Origin: Martinezella rhizogenes | GTDB lineage: Bacteria; Pseudomonadota; Alphaproteobacteria; Rhizobiales; Rhizobiaceae | Length of the DNA: 64,000 nt | Assembly (NCBI RefSeq): GCF_007002745.1 | Contig: NZ_SGNY01000003.1 | Location: forward strand, 186,001-250,000 | Reading direction: 5' to 3' | Shown here: positions 8,861 to 18,375 of the stretch, one piece after another | Position numbering within the stretch: position 1 is the first letter of the stretch | How the letters are laid out: each line of letters starts with the position of its first letter | Made by a program: the position numbers and the translations under genes | The notes under the pieces: generated by a model | What the model saw: only the letters and a program-made list of their open reading frames with translations | Told to the model about the DNA's origin: nothing | Databases searched by the model: none

Positions 8861-11284
8861 ATGAAATTCACTCTTTCCTGGCTGAAAGAGCATCTGGATA
8901 CCGATGCGACGCTGGACGAGATTTGCGAGCGGCTGACGGCAATCGGCCTCGAGGTCGAAGAGGTTGACGACAAGGCGGCTTACAAGCCTTTCGTCATTGC
9001 CAAGGTGGTTTCCGCTGAAAAACATCCTGAGGCCGACCGCCTCAAGGTGCTGATGGTCGATGCCGGTGATGGCAAGCCGGTACAGATCGTTTGCGGTGCG
9101 CCGAATGCACGCGCCGGCCTTGTCGGTGCGCTGGCGCGTCCGGGCGTGTATGTCCCGGGTATCGATGTTACCCTTGCTGTGGGCAAAATTCGCGGCGTCG
9201 AAAGCCACGGCATGATGTGCTCCGAAAAGGAGCTCAACATTTCCGACGATCATGACGGCATCATCGATCTGCCGCAGGATGCCCCTGTCGGCACGTCCTT
9301 CGCCACCTATGCCGGCCTCGACGATCCGATGATCGAAATCAACCTGACGCCGAACCGCCCGGATTGCACGTCGATCTACGGCATTGCCCGTGATCTCGCG
9401 GCTTCCGGTCTCGGCAAGCTGAAGACGAGGCCTGCGCCGTCCTTCAAGGTGGAAGGCGCAACGCCCGTCGATGTGAAGCTGGAACTGGACGATGCGGCGC
9501 TCTGCCCCGGCTTTTCGCTGCGCATCGTACGTGGCGTGAAGAACGGCCCGAGCCCGAAATGGATGCAGCAACGCCTGATGGCAATCGGCCTGCGCCCCAT
9601 CAACGCGCTTGTCGACATCACCAACTACATGACCTTCGATCAGGGTCGGCCGATGCACGTCTTCGACGCTGCCAAGGTCAAGGGCGATCTTATGGTTCGT
9701 CGTGCGAAAGAGGGTGAGACCATCCTCGCACTCGACCAGCGGGAATATAAGCTCGGCCCGAACAATGTCGTCATTGCCGATGAAAAGGGCCTAGAGTCCA
9801 TCGGCGGCGTGATGGGCGGCGAACATTCCGGCTGCGATGACAATACCGTCGATGTGCTGATCGAATCCGCTCTCTGGGATCCGATCAACATCGCCAAGAC
9901 CGGCCGTTCGCTCGGCATCATCACCGATGCGCGTTATCGTTTCGAGCGCGGCGTTGATCCGGAATACATGGTTCCGGGTCTGGAGCGCACCACCGAACTG
10001 GTTCTGGAACTCTGCGGCGGCGTCGCTGGCGAAGCCCGGGTCGTGGGTTATAAGGGCCATCAGCCCAAGGTCGTGGATTTCCCGCTCGCGGAAGTGAAAC
10101 GCCTGACGGGTCTGGAAGTTTCGGCAGAAGAGAGCCTCACGATTCTCAAGGGCCTCGGTTTCGGTGTCGAGGGAACGGGCGAGCGCGTTTCCGTCACCGT
10201 CCCGTCCTGGCGTCCTGATGTCGACGGCAAGGCTGATCTGGTGGAAGAAGTCATGCGCATCCACGGCGTCGACAATATCAAGCCGGAACCGCTGGAAAAC
10301 TTCGGTGCCGTCAATGGTCGTATCCTGACCACGCTGCAGATCCGCACGCGTACCGCGCGCCGTGCCCTGGCGAGCCGTGGCATGCTGGAGGCCGTCACGT
10401 GGTCCTTCATTCCGGAAGCGCAGGCGAAGCTCTTCGGTGGCGGTTCGCCGGCCCTGAAGCTCGCCAACCCGATTGCGGCCGATATGTCGGACATGCGGCC
10501 CTCGTTGCTGCCTGGCCTGTTGACCGCCGCCCAGCGCAATGCCGACAAGGGGCATAGTGACGTCGCGATCTTCGAGGTTTCCGGCACCTATGAGGGCGAT
10601 ACGCCTGAGAAGCAGCGCCGTGTTGCCGGCGGTGTCCGCCGTGGCACGGCCTCGCTCGCAGGCAGCGGCCGCATGTGGTCCAATGCTTTGAAGGGCGGCG
10701 GCAAGCCGGTGGATGTCTATGACGCCAAGGCTGATGCGCTCTGCGTGCTCGAAGCCTGCGGCCTGCCCATGGCCAATGTGCAGATCGAAGCCGGTGCGCC
10801 TTCCTGGTATCACCCCGGCCGTTCTGGCACCATCAAGATGGGCCCGAAGGTCGTGCTCGGTTATTTCGGTGAATTCCATCCGAAGACCCTGTCCGAACTC
10901 GATGTCTCCGGTGCCTATTGTGGTTTCGAGATTTATCTCGATGCCATGCAGGAGCCGAAGAAGAAGGCGACCCGTACCAAGCCCGCACTTGAGCTTTCGC
11001 CCTTCCAGGCCGTCAAGCGCGACTTCGCCTTCGTGGTCGACAAGTCGGTCGAGGCGGGTGCCATCATCAAGGCCGCGACGAGCGCCGACCGCAAGCTGAT
11101 CACCGGCGTCAATGTCTTCGATATCTTTGAGGGTGCGTCACTTGGCGAAAATCGCAAGTCGGTTGCCATCGAAGTGCAGATCCAGCCGGTCGACAAGACG
11201 CTGACGGATGAGGATTTCGAGGCGCTGACGGCCAAGATCGTTGGCAATGTCGAGAAGTCGACAGGTGGCGTTCTGCGCGCCTGA
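8861..11284 (+). CDS. pheT: Phenylalanine--tRNA ligase beta subunit
   Basis: 807 aa, the normal length. Domains in order: N-terminal EMAP-like OB fold (about 40-150, with [15 protein letters not shown]), B3/B4 editing domain, B5 (about 400-470, [20 protein letters not shown]), class II-like core, and C-terminal FDX-ACB anticodon-binding domain (ends [11 protein letters not shown]). It pairs with PheS and hydrolyses Tyr-tRNA(Phe). CAAGGAGCAAAG precedes the ATG. Confidence 0.98.
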   Translation: MKFTLSWLKEHLDTDATLDEICERLTAIGLEVEEVDDKAAYKPFVIAKVVSAEKHPEADRLKVLMVDAGDGKPVQIVCGAPNARAGLVGALARPGVYVPGIDVTLAVGKIRGVESHGMMCSEKELNISDDHDGIIDLPQDAPVGTSFATYAGLDDPMIEINLTPNRPDCTSIYGIARDLAASGLGKLKTRPAPSFKVEGATPVDVKLELDDAALCPGFSLRIVRGVKNGPSPKWMQQRLMAIGLRPINALVDITNYMTFDQGRPMHVFDAAKVKGDLMVRRAKEGETILALDQREYKLGPNNVVIADEKGLESIGGVMGGEHSGCDDNTVDVLIESALWDPINIAKTGRSLGIITDARYRFERGVDPEYMVPGLERTTELVLELCGGVAGEARVVGYKGHQPKVVDFPLAEVKRLTGLEVSAEESLTILKGLGFGVEGTGERVSVTVPSWRPDVDGKADLVEEVMRIHGVDNIKPEPLENFGAVNGRILTTLQIRTRTARRALASRGMLEAVTWSFIPEAQAKLFGGGSPALKLANPIAADMSDMRPSLLPGLLTAAQRNADKGHSDVAIFEVSGTYEGDTPEKQRRVAGGVRRGTASLAGSGRMWSNALKGGGKPVDVYDAKADALCVLEACGLPMANVQIEAGAPSWYHPGRSGTIKMGPKVVLGYFGEFHPKTLSELDVSGAYCGFEIYLDAMQEPKKKATRTKPALELSPFQAVKRDFAFVVDKSVEAGAIIKAATSADRKLITGVNVFDIFEGASLGENRKSVAIEVQIQPVDKTLTDEDFEALTAKIVGNVEKSTGGVLRA

Positions 11285-11301
11285 AAGCCGATGACGGAAT
11301 G

Positions 11302-11339
11302 AAAAAAGCCGCGGCGGTTGCCGCGGCTTTTTTGTTTTT
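11302..11339 (+). terminator. Rho-independent terminator after pheT (bidirectional)
   Basis: AAAAAAGCCGCGG pairs perfectly with CCGCGGCTTTTTT (11302-11314 with 11321-11333), loop CGGTTG, then GTTTTT. The A-run on the left also makes it a terminator for the convergent aldo/keto reductase gene, whose stop lies at its right edge. Confidence 0.92.
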
Positions 11340-12339
11340 AGCGGTTGGCCATCTGGGACATGCGCGCGGGATAGCGTTCCCCCGCAACCTTTGCCGGCGA
11401 GAGGAGGGCGCCGAGGCTCGCAACTTCTTCCGCCGTCAGCGAAACATCCGCTGCAGCGACGTTTTTCTCCAGATTGGCGATTTTTGTGGTGCCGGGGATA
11501 GGAGCGATGAAGTCGCCCTGTGCCAGCACCCAGGCGAGCGCCAGTTGCCCGGCGGTAACGCCCTTTTCAGTCGCCATGTCTTCCAGAAGCTGGATGAGCG
11601 CCAGATTGGCGTCGAAGTTTTCGCTTTGGAAGCGTGGCAGGCCGCGACGGAAATCATCGGCGGCGAGGCCGTCGAGTGACTTCAGCGCGCCCGTCAGAGC
11701 CCCGCGCCCGAGCGGGCTGAAGGGGACAAAACCAATGCCGAGTTCACGGCAGGTTTCCAGCACGCCATTTTCCTCCACATCGCGGGTCCACAGCGAATAT
11801 TCGCTCTGAATGGCCGCAATCGGATGGGTGGCGTGCGCTTTGCGAAGCGTTTCGGCGCTGGCTTCGGAAAGGCCGAGATGTTTCACCTTGCCTTGCTTCA
11901 CCAACTCCGCCATGGCCCCGACCGTCTCTTCGATCGGCACATCGGGATCGACGCGATGCTGGTAAAACAAGTCGATGGCATCGACGCCAAGACGTTTGAG
12001 CGAGGCTTCGGCGACGGCACGCACATTTTCCGGCCGGCTGTCGGTGCCCACCATCATCTGGCCTGCGGGTTTGCTGGTGTCGATCCTGAAACCGAACTTG
12101 GTGGCGATGACCACCTTGTCGCGATAGGGCTTCAAACCCTTGCCGACGAGAATCTCGTTATTATAAGGCCCATAAACCTCTGCCGTATCGAAAAAGGTGA
12201 CGCCGAGTTCGACGGCGCGGTGCAGCGTCGCTATTGCGCTGCTTTCATCGCCGGTCGGGCTATAGGCATGGGTCATTCCCATGCAGCCGAGGCCAAGCGC
12301 CGAAACGGATAGGTTGTTTCCAAGGGTTCTTTGTTTCAT
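11338..12339 (-). CDS. Aldo/keto reductase (AKR13-like)
   Basis: 333 aa starting at 12339, which has GGAAGGA upstream. The AKR tetrad is complete: D51, Y56, K81 and H128 ([26 protein letters not shown]). It should be an NADPH-dependent cytosolic reductase of aldehydes or ketones. The C-terminal [18 protein letters not shown] cofactor site is intact. It is divergent from a LysR gene across a 116-base gap containing a strong palindrome, the usual sign that the LysR protein controls it. Confidence 0.9.
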   Translation of the reverse strand: MKQRTLGNNLSVSALGLGCMGMTHAYSPTGDESSAIATLHRAVELGVTFFDTAEVYGPYNNEILVGKGLKPYRDKVVIATKFGFRIDTSKPAGQMMVGTDSRPENVRAVAEASLKRLGVDAIDLFYQHRVDPDVPIEETVGAMAELVKQGKVKHLGLSEASAETLRKAHATHPIAAIQSEYSLWTRDVEENGVLETCRELGIGFVPFSPLGRGALTGALKSLDGLAADDFRRGLPRFQSENFDANLALIQLLEDMATEKGVTAGQLALAWVLAQGDFIAPIPGTTKIANLEKNVAAADVSLTAEEVASLGALLSPAKVAGERYPARMSQMANR

Positions 12340-12435
12340 CTGTTCGTCCTTCCATAAGGAACCGCCCGTCATCAGGGCGTGATCAGAAAATAGCGTCTCA
12401 TGGCGATAAAAATAATCGCTGCAAATCTACTTGGG

Positions 12436-12456
12436 TTGTTCTATCATTTAGAACAA
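12436..12456. promoter_or_regulatory. LysR operator-like palindrome overlapping the lysR start codon
   Basis: Perfect 8-base arms TTGTTCTA (12436-12443) and TAGAACAA (12449-12456) separated by TCATT. It contains the LysR T-N11-A form, and the right arm ends on the A of the lysR ATG. No Shine-Dalgarno is visible for that ATG. Confidence 0.6.
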
Positions 12457-13346
12457 TGAACCGTGTGCAACTCTCCCAGCTGGCCGTTCTCGCTGCCGTT
12501 GCCGAAGGCCGCAGCTTCCGCAAGGCTGCGGCTGAACTCGCCATTGCGCCCTCCGCCGTCAGCCATGCCGTCTCGTCACTGGAGGCAAGCCTTGGCCTGC
12601 GTCTGCTTCATCGTACCACCCGCAGCGTTTCGCCGACAGAGGAGGGAAGGCGGCTTCTCGAAACACTGGGTCCGGCGCTTGCAGATATCGATGCGGTCAT
12701 CGAGACGCTTGCCGAGCATGGCGGGAGACCGGCCGGCCCCCTGCGCATCACCCTGCCGAGGCTGGCCGCCGAGGATCTCATCGTGCCGCGGTTGGGTGAG
12801 TTCCTGCGGCTCTATCCCGATATTTCCCTCGAAATCTCAACCGACGACCGTTTTGAAGATATTGTCGCGAAGGGTTTCGATGCCGGGCTGCGGCTCGGGG
12901 AGCACCTCGACGCGGATATGATTGCGGTGAAAGCCAGCGGCGCATGGCGCGGCGCAATTGTTGGTTCTCCGTCCTATTTCGCGGAAAATCCACCGCCACG
13001 CGATCCCAGGGATCTCATCCGCCATCGCTGTATTCGCCGCCGTTTCGCCAGTGGTCTTATTTATCGCTGGGAACTGGAGAAGAACGGCAAGCCGCTGGTG
13101 GTCGATGTGCAGGGACCTTTGATCCTATCGGACCAAAGCCTCATTCGCCGGGCGGCGATAGACGGGGCAGGGCTCGCCTTCGTTTTCGAGCAGCGCGTCG
13201 AGGACGATATCAGGGAGGGCAGGCTCATCCGCGTGCTGGAGGACTGGTGCGCACCCTTTGACGGCTTTTATATCTATTATCCCTCCCGCCGGCAGATGCG
13301 TCCGGCGCTGAGGGCTTTCGTGGATTTTTTCCGCTTCCGGGGCTGA
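12456..13346 (+). CDS. LysR-family transcriptional regulator
   Basis: 296 aa. N-terminal winged HTH (residues 3-62: LSQLAVLAAVAEGRSFRKAAAELAIAPSAVSH with SLEASLGLRLLHRTTRSVSPT) and a full periplasmic-binding-like effector domain from about residue 90. It belongs to the AaeR/DsdC-like group of LysR proteins common next to reductases. The start is chosen by the HTH position; no Shine-Dalgarno is present and a palindrome overlaps the ATG. The divergent aldo/keto reductase is the likely target. An electrophile or aromatic ligand is a guess only. Confidence 0.9.
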   Translation: MNRVQLSQLAVLAAVAEGRSFRKAAAELAIAPSAVSHAVSSLEASLGLRLLHRTTRSVSPTEEGRRLLETLGPALADIDAVIETLAEHGGRPAGPLRITLPRLAAEDLIVPRLGEFLRLYPDISLEISTDDRFEDIVAKGFDAGLRLGEHLDADMIAVKASGAWRGAIVGSPSYFAENPPPRDPRDLIRHRCIRRRFASGLIYRWELEKNGKPLVVDVQGPLILSDQSLIRRAAIDGAGLAFVFEQRVEDDIREGRLIRVLEDWCAPFDGFYIYYPSRRQMRPALRAFVDFFRFRG

Positions 13347-13790
13347 TCAGAACTTGATGCGATAGCGAATATGGCCGTCGCTTTTCACGTAGCTGTCGTA
13401 CAGTTTCTGGGCGCGGTGGTTGTCTTCGCCCGTGTGCCAGTATAGCCGCGACCAGCCCTTTTCCTTGCAGATGGTGATAAGATCGTCCATCAGCGCGCGG
13501 CCCGTTCCCTTGCCGCGGATTTCTCCATCGACGAACAAATCCTCCAGATAGCAATCCGGCGTCTTCACCCAGGTGGAATCATGGAAGTGGTGGATGGCGA
13601 AACCCGCCATCCTGTCACCCAGCACGGCCACACGCATCGAAACACGGGATGCGGGATCAAGGATGCGCGCCCAGGTATGGTCGGTGACGTCATCGGCAAG
13701 CTCGACCTCGTAAAAGGCGAGGTAATCGTTCCAGAGGCGCAGCCATTCCGCCCGGTCAGCCGGCTCAGCGTTACGAATTACAAGTTCCAT
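13347..13790 (-). CDS. GNAT-family N-acetyltransferase
   Basis: 147 aa covering a single GNAT domain. The acetyl-CoA pyrophosphate-binding loop is seen in GEIRGKGTGRALMDDL (motif A), preceded by the YLEDLFVD strand, and the C-terminal HTGEDNHRAQKLYDSY gives motif B. It transfers an acetyl group to an amine; the substrate is unknown. It starts 1 base after the stop of the upstream aldo/keto reductase, so the two are co-translated. It is convergent with lysR. Confidence 0.88.
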   Translation of the reverse strand: MELVIRNAEPADRAEWLRLWNDYLAFYEVELADDVTDHTWARILDPASRVSMRVAVLGDRMAGFAIHHFHDSTWVKTPDCYLEDLFVDGEIRGKGTGRALMDDLITICKEKGWSRLYWHTGEDNHRAQKLYDSYVKSDGHIRYRIKF

Positions 13791-13791
13791 C

Positions 13792-14742
13792 TTATGCGCC
13801 TGCCTTGTCGAGAAGGGTCATCATTTCATCGGTCAGTTTCAACTCGACGGCGCGTTTGAAGCTTTCAAGCTGCGACAGGCTGGTGGCGCTGGCAATCGGC
13901 GCGGTTATCGCCTTTTTCCGCAACAGCCACGCCAGCGCGATATCGGCGAGCTTGGCCCCGGTCTGTACCGCCACGGCATCCATCGCCCCCAGCACGGCAA
14001 GGCCGCGCGTGTTGACATATTCGCCGACGCGATAGCTGCGGGCGACGCCTTCCGTATCGGCCTTGGCGCGGTATTTCCCGGTGAGGAAGCCGGCAGCGAG
14101 GCTGTAGTAGTTGATGACACCAATCTCTTCCTTCACACAAAGATCAGCAAGCGGACCTTCGAAATCCGCACGGTTGTAGAGATTATATTCCGGCTGCAGC
14201 ACGTCGTAACGCGGAAGATTGTTTTTCGCAGCCGTATCCAGCGCGTCCTGAAGCTGGCTGGCGGAATAGTTGGAGCAGCCAATGGCGCGGATTTTTCCCT
14301 GTTCCTTCAGCTTTGCAAAGGCGGCAAGCGTCTCCTCCAGCGGCACCTCGGCATCCGGCTTGTGGGCGAGATAGAGGTCGATATAGTCGGTCTGCAGCCG
14401 CTTCAACGAGGCTTCGACAGCCTCTGCGATCCACTTGGCGCTGAGGCCGGTCTTCTGACCGCGATTGTCAAAACCGACCTTGGTGACGATCACCGCATCC
14501 TCGCGCTTGATACTCGATTGCTTCAGCCATTTGCCGATGATGACTTCGGATTCGCCGCCCTCATGCCCGTCCACCCAGGCGGAATAGACATCCGCCGTGT
14601 CGATGGCGTTGAACCCGGCATCGAAAAAAGCGTCGAGAAGGGCAAAGGAAGTCTTCTCATCCGCTGTCCAGCCGAACACGTTGCCGCCGAAGACGATCGG
14701 GGCGATGGAGAGGCCGGTGCGGCCGAGGTTTCGTTTTTCCAC
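13792..14742 (-). CDS. Aldo/keto reductase
   Basis: 316 aa from a GTG at 14742 with AGGAG about 9 bases upstream. Tetrad D48, Y53, K88 and H127 (AIDTADVYS, VIVTKVGF, DLYLAHKPD) is complete, and the C-terminal cofactor segment (KKAITAPIASATS) is present. It is similar to the YajO/Tas-like NADPH reductases. It forms a two-gene unit with the downstream GNAT gene. An imperfect palindrome lies directly upstream of the Shine-Dalgarno. Confidence 0.9.
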   Translation of the reverse strand: MEKRNLGRTGLSIAPIVFGGNVFGWTADEKTSFALLDAFFDAGFNAIDTADVYSAWVDGHEGGESEVIIGKWLKQSSIKREDAVIVTKVGFDNRGQKTGLSAKWIAEAVEASLKRLQTDYIDLYLAHKPDAEVPLEETLAAFAKLKEQGKIRAIGCSNYSASQLQDALDTAAKNNLPRYDVLQPEYNLYNRADFEGPLADLCVKEEIGVINYYSLAAGFLTGKYRAKADTEGVARSYRVGEYVNTRGLAVLGAMDAVAVQTGAKLADIALAWLLRKKAITAPIASATSLSQLESFKRAVELKLTDEMMTLLDKAGA

Positions 14743-14755
14743 GGGGAATGCTCCT

Positions 14756-14784
14756 GTTGCTGACTTTGTAGCAAGGTTAGCAAC
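14756..14784. promoter_or_regulatory. Imperfect palindrome upstream of the aldo/keto reductase
   Basis: GTTGCTGAC (14756-14764) and GTTAGCAAC (14776-14784) form 9-base arms with one mismatch around an 11-base spacer, which itself carries another TAGCAAG. The repeated AGCAA core suggests a dimeric repressor site between the GlxA-like gene and the reductase. Confidence 0.4.
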
Positions 14785-14852
14785 TGCTCATCCGCATAAC
14801 CATTCAATTCCTTTGATGGCACTCATCAGGCAATGGACGGAAGCCGGCGAGA

Positions 14853-15836
14853 TCAGCTCCGATAGCTGCGATAGTGGCTGGGCGGAAGGTGATTGTGCTG
14901 TTGCCACACGCGCCGCAAATGCCGGGCAGAGGCAAACCCCGCCCGTTCGGCAATGGACTCCATATCGAGGCGGCTATTGGCGAGAATGTCACGGGCCAAA
15001 TTGACCCGCATCAGATTGACATAATCGATGACGCTGATGCCGGTATGTTCGCGAAACAGGCGTGACAGATGCCTTTCGCTGAGGGCTGCAATATCGGCCA
15101 GGCCTTCAAGTGACCAGTCCTGCGCTGGCTCTGCCATCACCCGGTCCTGCACGCGGTGAATGGCGGGGTGCATGTGGTTACGGCCTGTCAGCCAGGGCGA
15201 AATTTGCGGATCGCTGCCGTTGCGCCTGAGATAGACAACCATGGTTTTTGCAATACGCGCTGCAACGGCCGGGGATGTCAGCCGGGAAACCACATGCAGC
15301 ATCAGGTCGATGCCGGTGGAGATGCCCGCGCTTGAAAAGCGGTTTCCGTCCTCAACGAACAGTCGGTTTTCGGCCACCTGGGACAATGGCGCGATGCGTC
15401 GCAGCGCCTCGATGCAATCGGCATGGGTGGTGCAGCTTCGTCCGTCGAAAAGTCCGGCCTCTCCCGCCAGCAACGCGCCGGAGCAGATGGAAATGACGGT
15501 AGTATCGATACGCGCGACGCGGCCCAGCCATGTCGTCAATGCCTGACGCTCCCGCCGCGTTTCCGGCTCGCTCTCGGAACGTGAAGTGCTGCCGGAGATC
15601 AAGAGAAACGCATTTTCCGGAAGCGACGCCGGCAGGGTCTCCAGCCCGCAAAGGTCAAGGCCGATCGAGGATTGTTGCCTGTCCCTTGCCGCAATGTAGC
15701 GGCAGTCGAAAAAAATGTCGCTTTGCTCGTCATTGGCATAACGGATGACCTGCAGGGGGCCGGCAATATCGAGCAACAGCGCGTGCGGCGGCACAAGCGT
15801 ATAAAACGGAATGATGCGTGTGCCGCCTTTATCCAT
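14853..15836 (-). CDS. GlxA-type transcriptional regulator (DJ-1/PfpI-like domain plus AraC HTH)
   Basis: 327 aa. The N-terminal half (about 8-190) is a DJ-1/PfpI-like class I amidotransferase fold with the elbow cysteine in SICSGALLAGEAGLFDG, a regulatory rather than enzymatic domain in this family. The C-terminal 100 residues are an AraC HTH (LADIAALSERHLSRLFREHTG...). Its ATG overlaps the stop of the isochorismatase-fold gene, so the pair is translationally coupled and the regulator probably controls that hydrolase. Confidence 0.92.
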   Translation of the reverse strand: MDKGGTRIIPFYTLVPPHALLLDIAGPLQVIRYANDEQSDIFFDCRYIAARDRQQSSIGLDLCGLETLPASLPENAFLLISGSTSRSESEPETRRERQALTTWLGRVARIDTTVISICSGALLAGEAGLFDGRSCTTHADCIEALRRIAPLSQVAENRLFVEDGNRFSSAGISTGIDLMLHVVSRLTSPAVAARIAKTMVVYLRRNGSDPQISPWLTGRNHMHPAIHRVQDRVMAEPAQDWSLEGLADIAALSERHLSRLFREHTGISVIDYVNLMRVNLARDILANSRLDMESIAERAGFASARHLRRVWQQHNHLPPSHYRSYRS

Positions 15837-16396
15837 CAGGCTGCTTCTTTCAAGGTTGCAATCGCGTCGTTCACCGTGGCGATGCGTGCGAAGCGCCCCG
15901 CCAGCACCAGCTCGGTGCGTTTACGGATATCGTCGGCGCTGAACACCGTGCCGGAGGCGTGCATCATCGGAAAGGTCAACGTCGCCTCGGTTACGTAATC
16001 GACGCTGTAGCCGAGATCGGAAGCGTGCCGGGTGGTCGTTTCGCAGCATTGTTCGGTGCGGATGCCGGAGACGATCAGCCGGTTGATACCTTTCTGCGTC
16101 AGCCAGATTTCAAGGCCGGTGCCGGCAAAAGCCGAATGGCGGTTCTTGTGGAAGGTCACATCGGGTGCGATCTCCACACCCTCCAGCGCACGGACATAGC
16201 CGCTGTCTTTCGAGAAGGCCTTGTCGCCATCGACATGGAAGATTTGAACAACGGGAATTCCCGCGGCCTTGGCGCCGTCGATCAATGCCTGCTGTTTCTC
16301 CAGATAGGCGGCGAGCCCGCTTTCCTCGAAATAAGGGGTATGCCGAAACGATTCCTGAACGTCGATGACGAGCAGTGCGGTGTGAGAAGAGGACAT
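15836..16396 (-). CDS. Isochorismatase-family cysteine hydrolase
   Basis: 186 aa from the ATG at 16396 (GGAGAAA 7 bases upstream); a longer frame upstream lacks support. The catalytic triad of the family is D12 (VIDVQ), K84 (FHKNRHSAF) and C117 (RTEQCCETT). These enzymes hydrolyse small amides or ethers (nicotinamidase, N-carbamoyl compounds, isochorismate). It is followed by its GlxA-type regulator with an ATGA overlap. The substrate is not predictable. Confidence 0.88.
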   Translation of the reverse strand: MSSSHTALLVIDVQESFRHTPYFEESGLAAYLEKQQALIDGAKAAGIPVVQIFHVDGDKAFSKDSGYVRALEGVEIAPDVTFHKNRHSAFAGTGLEIWLTQKGINRLIVSGIRTEQCCETTTRHASDLGYSVDYVTEATLTFPMMHASGTVFSADDIRKRTELVLAGRFARIATVNDAIATLKEAA

Positions 16397-16578
16397 TTCA
16401 TGTTTCTCCGTTGGGGTACTGATAACATAATTCTCCCTTACACAGCTCGATAAAAGCAACCAGGCCGACAAAGGCAGGACACATCCGGCCATACTTTATA
16501 CTGATCGGACTTTGCCGGCTTGCCACACGGTGCCGGGATGGTAAGTTTCCGAAGAAATGGCAGAGTGGGAGAATGGGA

Positions 16579-17562
16579 ATGCTGCGCTTCGGAATAATCT
16601 CAACGGCGAAGATCGCTCAGGATCACGTCATTCCGGCAATACAGGATGCGCAAAACTGTGTGGTCAGCGCCATCGCCAGCCGCGATCACGCCAAGGCGCG
16701 TGCAGTGGCCGAGCGTTTTTCCGTGCCCAACGCCTTCGGTTCCTATGAGGAGATGCTGGCATCGGATGTGATCGATGCGGTCTATATCCCGCTTCCCACC
16801 TCCCAGCATGTGGAATGGACCATCAAGGCGGCCGATGCCGGCAAGCATGTGCTGTGTGAAAAGCCGATTGCGCTGAAAGCGGAAGAGATCGATACGCTTA
16901 TCGCCGCACGCGACCGCAATGGCGTTATTGTGTCCGAGGCTTTCATGGTCACCTATGCGCCGGTCTGGGCCAAGGTGAACGAGTTGCTGGCATCGGGCGC
17001 CATCGGCACGCTGAAACATGTGCAGGGCGCTTTCAGCTATTTCAATCGCGATCCCGGCAACATGCGCAATATTCCCGAACTGGGCGGCGGCGCCCTGCCG
17101 GATATCGGCGTCTACCCAACCATCGTGACCCGTTTTGCCACCGGCGCGGAGCCGAAGCGGGTGCAGGCCACAGTTGAGCGCGACAGGGAATTCGGTACGG
17201 ATATCTATTCCAGCGTCAGGGCTGATTTCGGCGATTTCGAACTGAGCTTTTATCTGTCGACCCAGCTTGCGGCCCGTCAGCTCATGGTCTTCCACGGCAC
17301 GGATGGTTACATCGAGGTCAAATCCCCTTTCAACGCCAATCGCTGGGGTGCGGAAGAGATCGAGCTGACCAATCAGGCCCATAGCCAGTCGCAAATCTTC
17401 CGGTTTCAGGATAGCCGTCAATACAAGCTGGAGGCGGAGGCTTTTGCCCGGGCGGCAAAGGGTGAGGGCGAAGTCGTCACGCTGGAAAGCTCGCGGAAGA
17501 ACCAGCTTTTTATCGACGCCATCTATCGGGCAGCTGAAAAGGACGGTTGGGAAACGGTTTAA
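16579..17562 (+). CDS. Gfo/Idh/MocA-family NAD(P)-dependent oxidoreductase
   Basis: 327 aa from the second ATG (16579), which is better spaced from GGGAG than the one at 16573. N-terminal Rossmann domain ([18 protein letters not shown]) with the family CEKP motif (93-96), then a C-terminal alpha/beta domain with [12 protein letters not shown] around residue 170. These enzymes oxidise sugars, inositols or related cyclic compounds. The last four bases overlap the convergent GtrA-like gene (stop codons share TTAA). Confidence 0.9.
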   Translation: MLRFGIISTAKIAQDHVIPAIQDAQNCVVSAIASRDHAKARAVAERFSVPNAFGSYEEMLASDVIDAVYIPLPTSQHVEWTIKAADAGKHVLCEKPIALKAEEIDTLIAARDRNGVIVSEAFMVTYAPVWAKVNELLASGAIGTLKHVQGAFSYFNRDPGNMRNIPELGGGALPDIGVYPTIVTRFATGAEPKRVQATVERDREFGTDIYSSVRADFGDFELSFYLSTQLAARQLMVFHGTDGYIEVKSPFNANRWGAEEIELTNQAHSQSQIFRFQDSRQYKLEAEAFARAAKGEGEVVTLESSRKNQLFIDAIYRAAEKDGWETV

Positions 17563-17930
17563 TGCCGGTCCAATTGTCGTTTTTGCAGCCGTCGGTAGCC
17601 GTAAAGCGCCAGCAGCAATGCCGCGAATGCTGAAAAGGCGAGCGGGATAAGCGGCTGGACCAGCGGGTTGCGCCACTGCAGCAACACAAACAGCCCGACA
17701 CCGACGATGCGGGATGTGAGCGTCACGGCATTCACGAGAAAAACGCTCAATGTGGCGGGTGCACGGCTGTTGGAGCGGTTCAGCCGCCAGCTCGTCGCAA
17801 CGCCTGCCGCCGCACCGGGCAATCGGGCGGCCAGCGGATCGACACCGAGATAGAAAATGAGCAGGCAGGTGACTGTAAGTTCAGCGGCCAATCCGCAAAT
17901 CTCGGTCAACGCGAAGTGCGGAAGTCTCAA
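17559..17930 (-). CDS. GtrA-like membrane protein
   Basis: 123 aa with four hydrophobic segments and the GtrA-domain features (E-x-x-x-L-A-x-x-L and an N-terminal [21 protein letters not shown] stretch split by TSWRLNRS). GtrA-like proteins are thought to translocate lipid-linked sugars, usually beside a glycosyltransferase, but none is adjacent here. The stop overlaps that of the convergent oxidoreductase. A small membrane-protein gene precedes it by 12 bases. Confidence 0.75.
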   Translation of the reverse strand: MRLPHFALTEICGLAAELTVTCLLIFYLGVDPLAARLPGAAAGVATSWRLNRSNSRAPATLSVFLVNAVTLTSRIVGVGLFVLLQWRNPLVQPLIPLAFSAFAALLLALYGYRRLQKRQLDRH

Positions 17931-17942
17931 GGCCGGGAGCTT

Positions 17943-18185
17943 TTAAAGTGTCGGTTGCGTGGAGCGCGGGCGTTGCAGCACGAGAAGGCCGATGACGACA
18001 CCGACGACGCCAAAATTATAACCGGCTAGCGCCAAAAGCAGCGACATCAACGGCACGGCCGTGGAAGAAAGCGCCATTGCTACACCATAAGCGCCGATAA
18101 TCATCATGCAGATGAAAATGATGCTGAAGACAGAACGCAACGCAACTGCGGTTACGCCAAGCACTGTGGCGGTAAGAAAAATCAT
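17943..18185 (-). CDS. Small hypothetical membrane protein
   Basis: 80 aa, almost entirely hydrophobic, with two or three membrane segments (MIFLTATVLGVTAV..., SIIFICMMIIGAYGVAMAL, LLLALAGYNFGVVGVVIGLLVL) and a short basic cytoplasmic tail. I do not recognise the family. It sits 12 bases upstream of the GtrA-like gene in the same direction, so the two may be made together. Confidence 0.6.
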   Translation of the reverse strand: MIFLTATVLGVTAVALRSVFSIIFICMMIIGAYGVAMALSSTAVPLMSLLLALAGYNFGVVGVVIGLLVLQRPRSTQPTL

Positions 18186-18375
18186 GGATGCCGCCTCCTC
18201 TTTGGTTGCCGGGCCTGGGACAAGACCTAGCGTCTTCTTCCCTAACGAACCCTTGTTTTCTCCTCCGTTCCCTGTTTTCCTAACTCGTTAGTTGAGGATA
18301 TGGTTTCATCGCCGTTAAAATCGGGCTGGCGAGCACCGGCATTTCCGAATCGACGGGTTTTGGTTACAAACGGTC

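Noticed and set aside
7727-9658. Long antisense open frame (643 codons) opposite pheS/pheT
   Set aside because: Follows the codon-phase of the high-GC sense genes, lacks a ribosome-binding site and family motifs, and pheS/pheT are unambiguous.
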